NCBI GenBank assembly: GCA_015501055.1
Contig: JADNYV010000590.1
Coordinates: 1 to 20,987, forward strand
Reading direction: 5' to 3'
Source: Mucidula mucida
Lineage: Eukaryota > Basidiomycota > Agaricomycetes > Agaricales > Physalacriaceae
Length of the DNA stretch: 20,987 bases
The position numbers and the translations under genes are program-made. Of the stretch, positions 1-8,838 are shown one piece after another. The notes beneath the pieces were generated by a model that searched no databases, was not told where the DNA came from, and was given only the letters and a program-made list of their open reading frames with translations. Each line of letters begins with the position of its first letter. Positions within the stretch are counted from its first letter, which is position 1.

Positions 1-1
1 A

Positions 2-2203
2 AATCTTCGTGACCTGCACAAATTTGGGTGCAAGGTCTGGGTTCACGACGCGAAGGGATCCAAGCTTGACGGACGTGCTCGCATTGGTCGCTGGCTCGGT
101 TTTAATAGCGAGACCAGTGGTCACCAAATTTATTGGGAGGATAATCGAACCATTGGCATCGAACGAAGCGTCAAATTTGACGAGAGAGAGGACACAAGAG
201 TACAAGAGAGTATGCTGAATGAGGGGGAGAATAAGGAAGAAGGCATTCAGCCAACTTCCAGTGTTAAAAACGCGAAAAACATACCTAATCCGGCTTCTGT
301 ACCTCTCCCGCCGTCACCAGCACCCACTACGCCGCCTACTAGCGCACCCATTCCAACCATTTCCACCACGTCTCCATCCCAGTCTCCACCCAACACCTCC
401 CAGCTACCCGATTTTCTTGGCGGCTTACTCCAGCGCGAAGGACTCGACCCAGCAAATATTCGCAAGGGCAAACACGCCCGAAAACCATCACAGAAGGCCC
501 AAGACATGGCAGAGTCGTCCAAACCGTCGCGAGACTCGTCTGCAGCATTGCCCGAGGCCGGCTATGTAGAAATGCCAGCAGAGCAGCTGGAAATGGCCAT
601 GGCTGCTGCCATATCGGAGTCTGAGGCTATTGAGCCCGTGTTTGAGGAGGCCAAACAACGCGCAGACTGGCCGTTGTGGAGGAAAGCAATTGAAGAAGAA
701 ATCGGGACGCTTACACAAGCGGGCACATGGGAAATCGTGCCTCGTCCGACGGATCGGAACGTTATTGGGTTGAAGTGGGTCCTGCGGATCAAGAAGAAGG
801 CAGGCGGAATTATAGACAAGTACAAGGCGCGACTTGTTGCCCAAGGATTCACTCAGGTTGAAGGAGTGGATTATTTCGTCACGTTTGCGCCCATTGCAAA
901 ACTCGCATCACTCCGTATCATCCTCTCCATCGCCGCTCAAAATGATTGGGATATCAATGTCTTCGATTTCCATGGCGCGTTCCTAAATGGAGAATTTGAC
1001 GACAACGAAGAGCTGTATATGGAACAGCCTCCGGATTTCGAGTTTACAGACCGCAACAAGTACGTTCTCCGTCTACGCAAGACAATCTACGGTTTAAAGC
1101 AGAGTTCTCGTAAGTGGTACGAGAAGCTTACCGCCGCTCTTGCCACACTCGGCTTTACTGCACTCAAGAAGGACCACGCGGTATTCAGACTCGTTACCGG
1201 CGCGGATATCATCATCCTCGCTATTCACGTCGACGATTGCACCATTACGGGCAGCTCACCTTCTCTCATCATCGAGATCCAGGACCGTATTGCGCAGCTG
1301 TTCAAGATCACACTGCTTGGACCTATCAGCTGGCTTTTGGGCATGGAGATAATATGCGACAGGGCAGCACGGTCTATTTCTATCAATCAGACCTCATACA
1401 TTGATTCTGTGCTACAGCGCTTCAATATGAAAGACTGTAAGCCGGCAGCTGTACCCATGGACCCAAACATGCAACTTTCACGCGACCAGTGTCCAACCAA
1501 CGCGTCAGAAATAGCGCAGATGCAGCGACATCCGTACAGAGGAGTAGTCAGATCCATGATTTGGATCACGACCGGCACGCGTCCCAACTTGGCTTACGCG
1601 GCCACCATCCTCTCATGCTTCAACGACAATCCTGGACTTATCCACTGGAATGCAGCAAAACGCGCGCTGCAGTATCTCAAGGCTACTTGCAGCTGGAGGC
1701 TCACCTTTGGAGGAGATGGACAAGGTAGAGGTTTGGAAGGATACGCAGATGCAGATGGAATGAGTGTTGAAAATTGCAAGGCAATTTCTGGGTACGCGTT
1801 TCTCATCAACGGAGGTGCTGTTTCCTGGTTGTCTAAACAGCAGGATATTGTTGCACTCTCGACCACCGAGGCGGAGTATATTGCGTTGACGTACGCGGGC
1901 AAGGAAGCCTTATGGATGCGACAGTTCATCTTGGAACTGTTCACACCCCTCCATCATCCCATCATTATTCATGATGACAACCAGTCGGCACTCACACTCG
2001 CTCACGCCGAACTTGGTCAATTCCACGCACGTACCAAGCACATCAACATTCGCTACCACTTCATCCGGTACGCGATCGCAAACAATGACATACGACTCGT
2101 ATACTGTCCCACCGAGGACATGCTCGTGGACACGCTCACCAAAGCCCTTCCCAGTGCGAAGGCAAAACACTTTGCTCACAGCCTTGGACTTGTTCCGGCT
2201 TGA
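2..2203 (+). CDS. Copia pol polyprotein, 3' part (integrase C-term, RT, RNase H), partial
   Basis: The frame is open from the window edge (base 2) to the TGA at 2201-2203, giving 733 residues with no internal stop. In order it shows the integrase C-terminal domain (KVWVHD...RIGRWLGF, about 2-160); a proline/serine-rich linker (about 270-640); and the RVT_2 reverse transcriptase (about 660-1400) with KARLVAQGF, DFHGAFLNG, YGLKQSSRKWYE and the catalytic pair in HVDDC at 1226-1240. RNase H follows (about 1730-2150) with GYADAD, VSWLSKQ, STTEAEY, DDNQSA and TKHINI. The protein would copy the element's RNA into DNA and insert it, acting in virus-like particles and the nucleus. The first ATG in view (212) is internal, not a start. 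The usual AD before the TK motif near the end is VD here. The intact frame suggests a fairly recent insertion; activity cannot be judged without the 5' half. Confidence 0.93.
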   Translation, partial: NLRDLHKFGCKVWVHDAKGSKLDGRARIGRWLGFNSETSGHQIYWEDNRTIGIERSVKFDEREDTRVQESMLNEGENKEEGIQPTSSVKNAKNIPNPASVPLPPSPAPTTPPTSAPIPTISTTSPSQSPPNTSQLPDFLGGLLQREGLDPANIRKGKHARKPSQKAQDMAESSKPSRDSSAALPEAGYVEMPAEQLEMAMAAAISESEAIEPVFEEAKQRADWPLWRKAIEEEIGTLTQAGTWEIVPRPTDRNVIGLKWVLRIKKKAGGIIDKYKARLVAQGFTQVEGVDYFVTFAPIAKLASLRIILSIAAQNDWDINVFDFHGAFLNGEFDDNEELYMEQPPDFEFTDRNKYVLRLRKTIYGLKQSSRKWYEKLTAALATLGFTALKKDHAVFRLVTGADIIILAIHVDDCTITGSSPSLIIEIQDRIAQLFKITLLGPISWLLGMEIICDRAARSISINQTSYIDSVLQRFNMKDCKPAAVPMDPNMQLSRDQCPTNASEIAQMQRHPYRGVVRSMIWITTGTRPNLAYAATILSCFNDNPGLIHWNAAKRALQYLKATCSWRLTFGGDGQGRGLEGYADADGMSVENCKAISGYAFLINGGAVSWLSKQQDIVALSTTEAEYIALTYAGKEALWMRQFILELFTPLHHPIIIHDDNQSALTLAHAELGQFHARTKHINIRYHFIRYAIANNDIRLVYCPTEDMLVDTLTKALPSAKAKHFAHSLGLVPA

Positions 2204-2210
2204 GGGGGAG
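2201..2210 (+). promoter_or_regulatory. Copia 1 polypurine tract
   Basis: The sequence TGAGGGGGAG lies between the pol stop codon, which it includes, and the TG that opens the LTR. A purine run at this place primes plus-strand DNA synthesis in LTR retrotransposons. The call rests on composition and position. Confidence 0.75.
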
Positions 2211-2460
2211 TGTTGAATAACAAGCCGGACTCTTTGCTATTCCTTACTCAACGGACCCGCTCCTGTACTTACCGAACCGCTCCTGTAACTACCGACCCGC
2301 TACCGTTAGCACCGACACCACTTACTGACTCATTTGTATGTACCGTAGTTCTCATTATCCCTAAGTTCCCCTTTAGATACATGCATTATTTACAGTATAT
2401 ATGATACACATCATCATTCCCCACCCTACCAAGTCCTGGATTCTATTTCAGATCTAGGCA
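2211..2460 (+). repeat. Copia 1 3' LTR (right end uncertain)
   Basis: The LTR begins TGTTGAATAAC immediately after the purine tract. A TATA-like stretch (CAGTATATATGAT) lies near 2392-2404 and would fit an LTR promoter. The matching ACA end is missing before the next element's leader, so the LTR may be truncated or end within about 2405-2460. ORFs in this stretch look like chance. Confidence 0.6.
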
Positions 2461-2573
2461 ATTCCCCCTTATTCATCTAAACCTCTATCCCCTCACCGGT
2501 TTCATCCAAACCCGCATCACCCATATTCCCACTTTCACCCTTTCACTCTCTGATCCCATCACCCCAATTCACC

Positions 2574-2820
2574 ATGTCCAACGAAGCACCCAAAACCGCT
2601 CATCACGCACCCGCTCATCATGCCGATGTCGAAGCCAAAGGCCGATCCCTTGTTAACAAGCCCTATGACTATGACAGGAACAAGGCCAAGTACAAGAGCT
2701 GGTGGTAATCCATGTTTACATACATCCGTGACAAGGAGAACAACCTCACATCTGACTCCGAAAGGATCGATGTTGTTCTCTCCTACATCCGAGGAGATCA
2801 TGTTGATGCATGGGTCCATA
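2574..2820 (+). pseudogene. Gypsy gag remnant
   Basis: An ATG in an ACC context at 2574 opens a frame of about 44 codons that ends in TAA at 2706-2708. The same frame then continues with recognisable gag-like residues (MFTYIRDKENN, then YIRGDHVDAW) to about 2815. A tryptophan pair comes just before the stop; a C-to-T change at a glutamine codon would explain it. About 100 bp upstream (2460-2573) is a pyrimidine-rich leader typical of such elements. Gag would form the particle shell. After about 2815 the sequence jumps to integrase in another frame, so protease, RT, RNase H and most of integrase are lost. Assignment to gypsy is by linkage to the integrase tail and by general gag character. Confidence 0.6.
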
Positions 2821-3456
2821 ATGAAACGGTTTTATGACAGGAAGCGGACAGACACAGTAGAGTACAAGGAGGGCAACAAAGTATGGCTGGAAGGGACAAA
2901 TCTCAGCACAGATTGACCAATGAAGAAGCTTGATGACAAACGTTTCGGGCCGTTCAAAGTGATCAAGAAAGTTGGGACAAGCTCTTACAAGCTCCAGATT
3001 CCTCACACGTGGAAAAGCATCCATCCCGTGTTCAATGAGGCCCTGTTGACACCTTATCACGAGCCCCAATTTCCGACGCAACCCCGAGACATGCGTCCAC
3101 CACCTGTGCTGGAAGGAGCCGAACCGGAATGGGAGGTTGAGAAAGTGGTTAATTCCCGAAAGTACCGCGGGGGTTTTCAATACAAGGTTTACTGGAAGGG
3201 TTATGGCACACACAAGCAGACATGGGAACCGGCATGCAATCTCAAAAATGCCAACAAAGCTATCAGCAATTTCCACCAACAATATCCGAACAAGCCGAAG
3301 CCACCCGCGCTTGCTCGCATTGAAGTCCCCATGTCGCAATTTCCATCACATCTATTCCGACCCATGCCACCGCCTGATACTGAACCCCTTGACGTCATGT
3401 TACCCTCTGCAGCCCTCATGGAGCGACTCTGGCGCAGAATGGAACTTGCGCCTTAA
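2821..3456 (+). pseudogene. Gypsy/chromovirus integrase C-terminus with chromodomain
   Basis: The frame reads MKRFYDRKR...GNKVWLEGTN, the end of a Ty3/gypsy integrase, then a TGA at 2914-2916, then in the same frame KKLDDKRFGPFKV, SYKLQIP, IHPVFNEALL. A chromodomain follows at about 3126-3290 (WEVEKVVNSRKYRGG, YKVYWKGYG, TWEP). The C-terminus ends in TAA at 3454-3456. Chromodomains in chromoviruses steer integration to marked chromatin. The TGA replaces a codon that is usually arginine at this place in the family, consistent with CGA to TGA. The upstream pol genes are deleted, so the copy is dead. Confidence 0.88.
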
Positions 3457-3467
3457 GGAGGGGGTGA
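3457..3467 (+). promoter_or_regulatory. Gypsy polypurine tract
   Basis: AGGAGGGGGTGA directly after the chromodomain stop and just before a TGTTATGA LTR start. Called on purine richness and position. Confidence 0.7.
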
Positions 3468-3996
3468 TGTTATGAATCGCCATATTTTCACATTTTCAAT
3501 CTTATCATATCTTATCGGGGGGCTTGTCTTATCAACCAACGGACTGTTTCATCATCTGTTTCATCACCAATCATACTCCTTTTCATTACCAAAGCCGTAC
3601 TCATGTCGGACACATGCCCAACACATGGATGACATTATACATGCCGATACCTCATGGACTCCCTATTGTATACACACCACTGATACTCGTAGCACATATG
3701 GTTGTTTCAGTATTATTATTTACATGCAGTTACCACTCGTATTTAATGGTTTTACGGACTAGTAGCATACAACACTGGGTCAAGGGCGTGGAGTTATCCC
3801 TAGCGGAAACATGTATGGACAAGGAGTCCCAAACACAGGCTTACTAGTATATAAGCAGTAGTGTAGTATTATTGTACTTTAGTTCCGATCTCGTTTATAC
3901 ACCTGGCCTAGCCTAGTCTTACAAATGCGAACATTTTCTTCCTTAGTTCTTGTTGTGGTACCTGGTTGAGTCTCGTGGCTTAGTCAGTTGCTAACA
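3468..3996 (+). repeat. Gypsy 3' LTR (529 bp, or up to 4194)
   Basis: The LTR starts TGTTATGAATCGCC after the purine tract. One candidate end is TTGCTAACA at 3996, which pairs TGTTA with TAACA as perfect 5-bp terminal inverted repeats. A TATA-like box (AGTATATAAG) sits near 3846-3855. The other candidate end is CTCCAACA at 4194, which would give a 727-bp LTR with a second TATA box (AGTATAAAAG near 4128). The longer version would touch F-box-derived sequence directly. A second copy of the LTR is needed to decide. Confidence 0.7.
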
Positions 3997-4200
3997 GCAT
4001 GATCCGGCGCGCCTCATTAGTCAGCATGACCTGCCCAACTGTTCTCCTAGATTCTCCCCGTTTCTTCTTACTCATGGACATCCTCTTATGGACACTTATG
4101 TAGAACATTCTAGTATTGTAGCAGTAGTATAAAAGCCAGTGTATTCTCAGGCAGTAAAAAAAATCAAGCCTCTTTTCTACTTATCTCTCCAACACTATAT
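3997..4200. other. LTR-like tail between gypsy LTR and MULE
   Basis: About 200 bp without a gene. It contains a TATA-like AGTATAAAAG near 4128, an A8 run near 4157-4164, and ends in CTCCAACA at 4187-4194, which looks like an LTR 3' terminus. It does not match the full-length F-box copy (13947-15291). Either it is the rest of the gypsy LTR or a truncated second LTR. The last 7 bases (4194-4200) are the MULE target duplication. Confidence 0.45.
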
Positions 4201-4263
4201 GATTATGGGCAATCACACCCTCCTGGCTAGCGGATTAGATAATCAGTTCCCACGACGTCGCCG
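4201..4263 (+). repeat. MULE left terminal inverted repeat
   Basis: It runs from GATTATGGGC to the GACGTCGCCG block and is the inverse complement of 7727-7789 with four substitutions. The remaining 121 bp to the transposase stop (4264-4384) hold no further gene and are presumably its 3' untranslated region. Confidence 0.92.
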
Positions 4264-4384
4264 CAGGCGTCTTAGCGGAACTTAGCTACTGTCTGTCATC
4301 GAGCCAGTTCTCCCCGATGACTACAATGCTCTTTTGATATGTACTACTCTAGTCCATGAATAAAGTGTTTTGAGTACTATCTTT

Positions 4385-7300
4385 CTATGTCCTGGACCCT
4401 GTCCGACGCCGCTTCTCTCGTCCAATGTCCCCACCCACATCCTCTACCCGACCAAAGATGTCCCGCAAAATCTTGCCCATCTTCGGATGCACACCTGTCT
4501 TGGACTGTGCTACACCTAGCATATCCTCAAAGCACTGCTTGTAGTGTAGAATCTCGGCATCGCTGAAGAAGATCTGGAACATCTGTCATAAGGCTATTGG
4601 CTCCGGATATCTAGCACTGCACTCACGCGTTCAGGACCCTCTTCTTCGCTATGTGCCCCTTCTTGATCAATGTCGATTGCATTATCTAGATCCATTTCGG
4701 GCTCGGGATCGACAATCATCGGCGGCTCGGAATTGACATCCATTGACTCCGGAACAGTCTTCTTTGGCTCGGACTGCACTGCAGACGTGTTGGTCTTCCA
4801 TCGTGAGGCGTATCCTCCGAGAAGAATAACCTCAACCTCCCTATCCTCGCACTCCTCATCCTCAGAGCTCGTCGATTCCTTGTGAATTCCAGGGATGGTG
4901 TAGTATGGTGCGTAGTGATTCCGTCGCAAGTTCAAGAAGAAGCGGTAATCATTGCACAGTGCATTATTTGTCAGCCGGTTTGCCTCTCTGACAAGATGCT
5001 TGCAAAGGAGAAACCGGCTGATGAGATAGGATGGACAAGAGCACGTCCAACGCTCCACCGAAGTGTGGTACTTCCCACGCGGTCGATCATGCTCGGCTTC
5101 AATATCTGCAAGACGTTCTGCGCGTGCCGATCCCTTACGCAACATGTCTTTAAGGCATGCAAGCTCCTGCTCCATGGATCGAAGCTCATTGGGCTTGCTC
5201 ATGCTGCGCCAATCTTGAGCAAAGCTTGATTGCCACGGAGCAAGAGCTTTTGGTCGTCCCAGGCATTGGTGATCTTGTAGGTAAGCCACCTTCCGATTAA
5301 TCCGCGGAAGGAGAAACTTCAACATAACATGAGTTACCAGATCAAGACGTGGACAATTGAACTGCGGGAGGTTGCGCCGCTTGATTTGACGCCAGAGGGA
5401 CTCCACAATCATTGTCGTCTTCAACCGCGGAATTGCATCACATGCAGCACGTGCCCACAGAATCCACTGTTTCGGAGTATACCAGCGGTTCCACAGGTAT
5501 GCCCATACTTGAGATAGGTCCCGCTCAAAGCAGAAGTTGTAGATGTCTTGGACTGCCCGGCGATGGATTTCATCGCTGGAGAGCATCGTCCCGGCGGTAT
5601 CATTGATGGGGATGGAAGGGTGCTGATGGAGATGAACTCGGAATTTTTCGATAATGGGCTTTCGGTGCTCTTTAGGGCAAAAGAGGGGAAGATCTTGACT
5701 ACGCGCGGTGGGAGGAGCTGGGTAAACCGGGGTACGGGTGTCACCCAGTTTAAGGATCATCACCGGAGGACGACAAGTTGGTACCGGCGGCGGCTTTAGA
5801 GGCTCGCGTCGTGGCTGAGGAATGTTCTCCATAGTTGTAAGATTGATGTGAATCTTGAGCGGCTCCAGTTCGTCAGGTGGATCAATAGAGTCCGGATGGA
5901 CACCATCCTCAACGAGACCAGATGTAACACCGGGTGCCCAGGTAGGATCAATGAAGTCAAAGATTTTGTTGGCCCTACGAGGGTCATACACCGCCGGGGG
6001 TTTATCCTCTCCAAGTCGCGTCTCGATGTAGCGAATCAAATGCCAATAGCAAAGCTGATGCTTCGCCTGTGGCATCTTAGCCTGAAATGCATTGATCTCG
6101 GATGTCTCCTTATCCGAGTTGGTGAACTTGATATTCGGACATCGCTTTGCAATAAAATCGATGAAGTCCTGGAGCATGAGATCCTTGGTACCGGGCTCAG
6201 CAGTCCCGTCCGACGTTGTAAAAATAAAGGCAATAGGAACCGCACATCCATTGAGCTCTGCAACAAGGCTGTAAAGCTCATACCCGGCTTGATTGGTTTT
6301 CCCTATTCAGCTAGCTGTCAGAACGGCCTCATCTAAAATAAATCATGTACATGTTGAATCCATGGCTACCTCAGTAGTTTCTGCTCCAATTGCATCAAGC
6401 GGCTCTTTTAGTGCAAACGCGATGGCGTGGATTCCCGGACGCGGTGTGATCGGGATCACCTGAGTCGTGTAGTCTTCCACGCTCCAAATAAGTTTCTCGG
6501 CAGACTTAACTTGGTCATTGTCAAGCCTCCATTCCTTCTCACTCTGGTGCATCCATTCACTGTATACCTGCTTCTCCGTATATTCATTGTCTGGGTTGTC
6601 GGCCAAGATTTTATCCCAAATCTAGGTAATTAAATGTAAGAATCAGAAATATTGGAAGGACATCATAATCACCTTTGATGGGGCGAGATGCTTAAGATCC
6701 CTTATGAGATCCTTCTGTTTCTGCCCAAGATTGATGTCCACATATGGTGTATGCGCGTGGTGATGCATCAATCGAATGCGCGCGGTAGATGCATCATCAT
6801 TCGCAAAGGTCACGCGCAACCATCCGTTACAGGCAAAATGATCCATCTTCATTCGCATACGCTGCCTCTTAGGGTCTTCTACAAGCCTTTCCTTCGTCTC
6901 CTGCCCTTTGAGCTGGGCACAGAAGAAAACAAATGTTCTGGATCCGGAGTCACTGTCATGGTAGTGCTTATATCTGTTCCGTGGAACATTAGTACATAAA
7001 GAAGGAAATCTGATGGATACACGTACATGAATCAATAGTCTGTCAGATTTCTGATCTCGCGGGCCACTTGACGCGCCATGAGAGCACTTTCCACGGGTTG
7101 AGTCACATGATCAGCTGGATCGCTGACCGTATCATCATTTGCGGTGACTTGTATCTCGGTCAGAAGCGCGTCAAGATGGACAACTGCTTTGAATTCGAAG
7201 GCATGGCCCTTATGGTCACGTATCATCTTAGCCGCTTCATGCCATTCCATTTCTGATAGCACACCCGTGGTTGGTGGCCGAGTAGACGTTTGGGCAGAAG

Positions 7301-7555
7301 CGGAAGTACTATTGTTCTCCTTTGACGCGTCGGATGTATTAGTGTGCCTTCGAGTCGTGTCCCGGGTATCGCAGGAGACACATTTCTTCTTATATCCAAG
7401 GTTTTTAGTGCGGGGGAAGGTCGAGACTTTGCCACGGTATTTGCAGTGGGAGCACTTGCGCTCTTCTAATCATTTCAGTAGAATGCAGGGTATAAGTAAT
7501 GACAGTAGTATCACTTACCTTCCTCTTTCGACATGTCAGACGCGTTATTACTCAT
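4385..7555 (-). pseudogene. MULE transposase, six exons, one in-frame stop
   Basis: The hand-built model, in minus-strand order, has exons 7555-7519, 7465-7027, 6973-6673, 6621-6351, 6302-4627 and 4582-4385. All junctions are GT-AG and the phases agree, giving 973 residues. An N-terminal zinc ribbon has CxxC pairs at 17-20 and 41-44. The DDE catalytic set is D347 (MDSTWKTN, made only by joining exons 4 and 5), D413 (NSDKE) and E650 (VESLWRQ), with CYWH after the second Asp. A SWIM zinc finger at about 770-785 reads CSC...CKH. An acidic tail follows. The enzyme would cut and paste the element by binding its terminal repeats in the nucleus. The only defect seen is TGA at codon 157 (7032-7034), where CGA would fit, so the copy is probably non-autonomous. 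Intron 2 has a clear TACTAAT branch site. Confidence 0.88.
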
Positions 7556-7643
7556 ACTTGCAGAGGACAGCAGTCTATAGACGCACACAAGTACATATTC
7601 CGGCACCAATTTGTCGTGGGAATTGATTAACTAATCCCATAAG

Positions 7644-7721
7644 ACGGCAGGCAAAATTTGGGCAGATTTCGACGGACTACGTCACTAGTCCGTCGAAATC
7701 TGCCCAAATTTTGCCTGCCGT
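7644..7721. repeat. Perfect 36-bp inverted repeat (hairpin), 6-nt spacer
   Basis: Arm 1 (7644-7679, starting ACGGCAGGCAAAATTTGGGC) is exactly complementary to arm 2 (7686-7721). The spacer is CGTCAC. It lies inside the right end of the MULE between two copies of a terminal-repeat motif. It could be a foldback mini-element, a binding or structural part of the transposon end, or a relic of head-to-head joining. No clear target duplication flanks it. Confidence 0.95.
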
Positions 7722-7726
7722 GAACC

Positions 7727-7789
7727 CGACTACGTCATGGGAACTGATTATCTAATCCGCTAGCCAGGAGGGTGCGATTGCCCATAATC
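7727..7789 (-). repeat. MULE right terminal inverted repeat
   Basis: Inverse complement of 4201-4263 with 4 mismatches, ending CCCATAATC at 7789. It is followed at once by the ACTATAT target duplication and then F-box coding sequence. Confidence 0.92.
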
Positions 7790-8441
7790 ACTATATGCTT
7801 TGAGAGCCGCGCTGGAGATAAATATGCTTACAAAATTGTCCGTGAATGTCGAGCCCACTGACAACACCCCGCACCCGGAACGAGTCAACTTTGACATTGC
7901 CTCCAAAGCTCCTCGCCTGACACACGTTGACCTCAAGTTGATCTTCGTATCCATTGAGATACCACATGTCTTTCTCTTGCCTTGGCCGCAGATTACCCAT
8001 CTCAAGCTTGACCTGGGGACCAACAATTATCACCACATCTATCATATCATATCTCAATGTCGGAACCTTGTGTCCTTCACGGACACCTGCCGAGATAACT
8101 TCTATCAGGCCTCCGATCCATATCTTCTTCCGACACCCTCCTCTATTTACGTCTTCGCGCACCTTACTTTCCTCAAAATACGCAGCTCCCTCGCCGTCCT
8201 GTCGTGTATGCAATGTCCTGCGCTCCGGATGTTTACGCTCCGGGGCGCGTCCGAAGATGTCGAGCTGACCGAAACGGACTGCGAGGATTTTCGTGCGTTC
8301 GTGGAGAGATCGCGATGTACCCTACAGAAGGTGACCTTCATCCCTGAGCACTACATGCGCCACCAAAGCGAATATTCAGCGCCTCTACGGAAGCTCCTCT
8401 CGTTTGTATCGCATGTCCCGAAAGTGACGGTTGCCCGGTAG
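7790..8441 (+). pseudogene. F-box protein 1, 5'-truncated copy
   Basis: From 7790 the plus strand encodes the C-terminal half of the F-box protein at 13947-15291, open to the TAG at 8439-8441. Shared blocks are SKAPRLTHV, QITHL, NYHHIYHI, SQCRNLVSFTD, YLLPTPSSIY, FLKIRSSLAVLSCMQC and LRMFTLRGAS. The first 110 codons are well diverged, with one codon gained or lost; the last 100 are nearly identical. The F-box itself and the N-terminal half are missing: the MULE and the LTR debris occupy their place. The first in-frame ATG (7824) would give a C-terminal fragment at most. The reading frame is intact apart from the missing 5' part, so truncation seems recent. Confidence 0.85.
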
Positions 8442-8838
8442 AGAGGCTTATAAAGCAAACTCCATGTAATCATTCTGCCGGAGCCTCGTGCAGACGAGGT
8501 CTCGACGTCGAAGGCGTATACTTTTGACCTGTACTCCCAAACTTAATGGGCCACGTACGACGGTTACATTTAGACTACCCGAAATCACATATTTTAGGAC
8601 ATGACAAAGTTTGAGGATATGGATGTGAAGATCATCGGGCATGATCTCAAAACCACGGAATGAACGACCAATGAGCAATGAAAGCTGTAAAGCCAAAGTC
8701 AAATTCAAGTGAGAGACGATCTAGTGACAGCCTTTCCACCAACTTCATAGTGAATGACACGTCGTTGAAGCGGTTACTCATCTCGTTATAGTACCAATCA
8801 TTGATTTGTAGAAACTAACCAGTCACTGAAAGTAAGTA
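8442..8838. other. Convergent 3'-3' spacer, identical in both gene copies
   Basis: 397 bp lie between the stop codons of the F-box gene (+) and kinase 1 (-). An 86-codon minus-strand frame runs through it (8448-8708) and is repeated at 15298-15558, but since the DNA is base-for-base identical in both copies this adds no evidence for coding. Probably the two 3' untranslated regions. No gene called. Confidence 0.6.

Larger units (their letters stand above)
1..2460 (+). mobile_element. Ty1/copia retrotransposon 1, 3' half
   Basis: The window opens inside the pol gene of a copia-type LTR retrotransposon. The order integrase C-terminus, reverse transcriptase, RNase H, polypurine tract, LTR is the Pseudoviridae order. 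The LTR starts with TG right after the purine tract. Its 3' end was not found: no CAACA-type terminus complementary to the TGTTG start occurs before the gypsy gag at 2574, so the right limit given is approximate. The 5' half is outside the window. The element abuts the leader of a gypsy element, so a nested insertion is likely. Confidence 0.85.
4201..7789 (-). mobile_element. MULE DNA transposon, 3,589 bp, nearly complete
   Basis: Both ends begin GATTATGGGCAATC when read inward, forming 63-bp terminal inverted repeats with 4 mismatches. The flanks carry the 7-bp direct repeat ACTATAT (4194-4200 and 7790-7796). Inside is a single minus-strand transposase gene of the Mutator-like class with SWIM zinc finger. 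MULEs usually give 8-11 bp target duplications; only 7 bp are identical here. The target is F-box coding sequence: the full-length copy has ACTTTAT at the matching place (about 14641-14647). One internal stop in the transposase suggests this copy cannot move by itself, though the ends look competent for mobilisation by a relative. Confidence 0.9.
7556..7789. other. MULE right subterminal region
   Basis: This is the 5' flank of the transposase, presumably its promoter, with no convincing TATA box. It contains a 25-bp direct repeat (7613-7637 and 7734-7758, 22/25 identical) that copies the inner part of the terminal repeat. Between the two copies lies the long perfect hairpin described separately. 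The left end has only one copy of this motif and no hairpin, so the two ends are unequal. Confidence 0.8.

Noticed and set aside
3472..3847. Overlapping plus-strand frames of about 100 codons
   Set aside because: They lie inside the gypsy LTR and have no coding resemblance.
4040..4194. A complete 155-bp solo LTR (TGTT...AACA)
   Set aside because: No 5-bp target duplication flanks it, and the start was picked only because it pairs with the end; only the right terminus looks real.
4670..6336. Several plus-strand frames up to 162 codons
   Set aside because: They are on the opposite strand of the MULE transposase exons and are shadows of its codon pattern.
7644..7721. The hairpin read as a rho-independent terminator or a microRNA precursor
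   Set aside because: It is a DNA-perfect inverted repeat inside a transposon end, without a T tract or the bulges of such precursors; it belongs to the element.
8448..8708. An 86-codon minus-strand frame present identically in both cluster copies
   Set aside because: The whole surrounding DNA is identical between the copies, so the frame's preservation is automatic; there is no recognisable domain, and it lies between two convergent stops.
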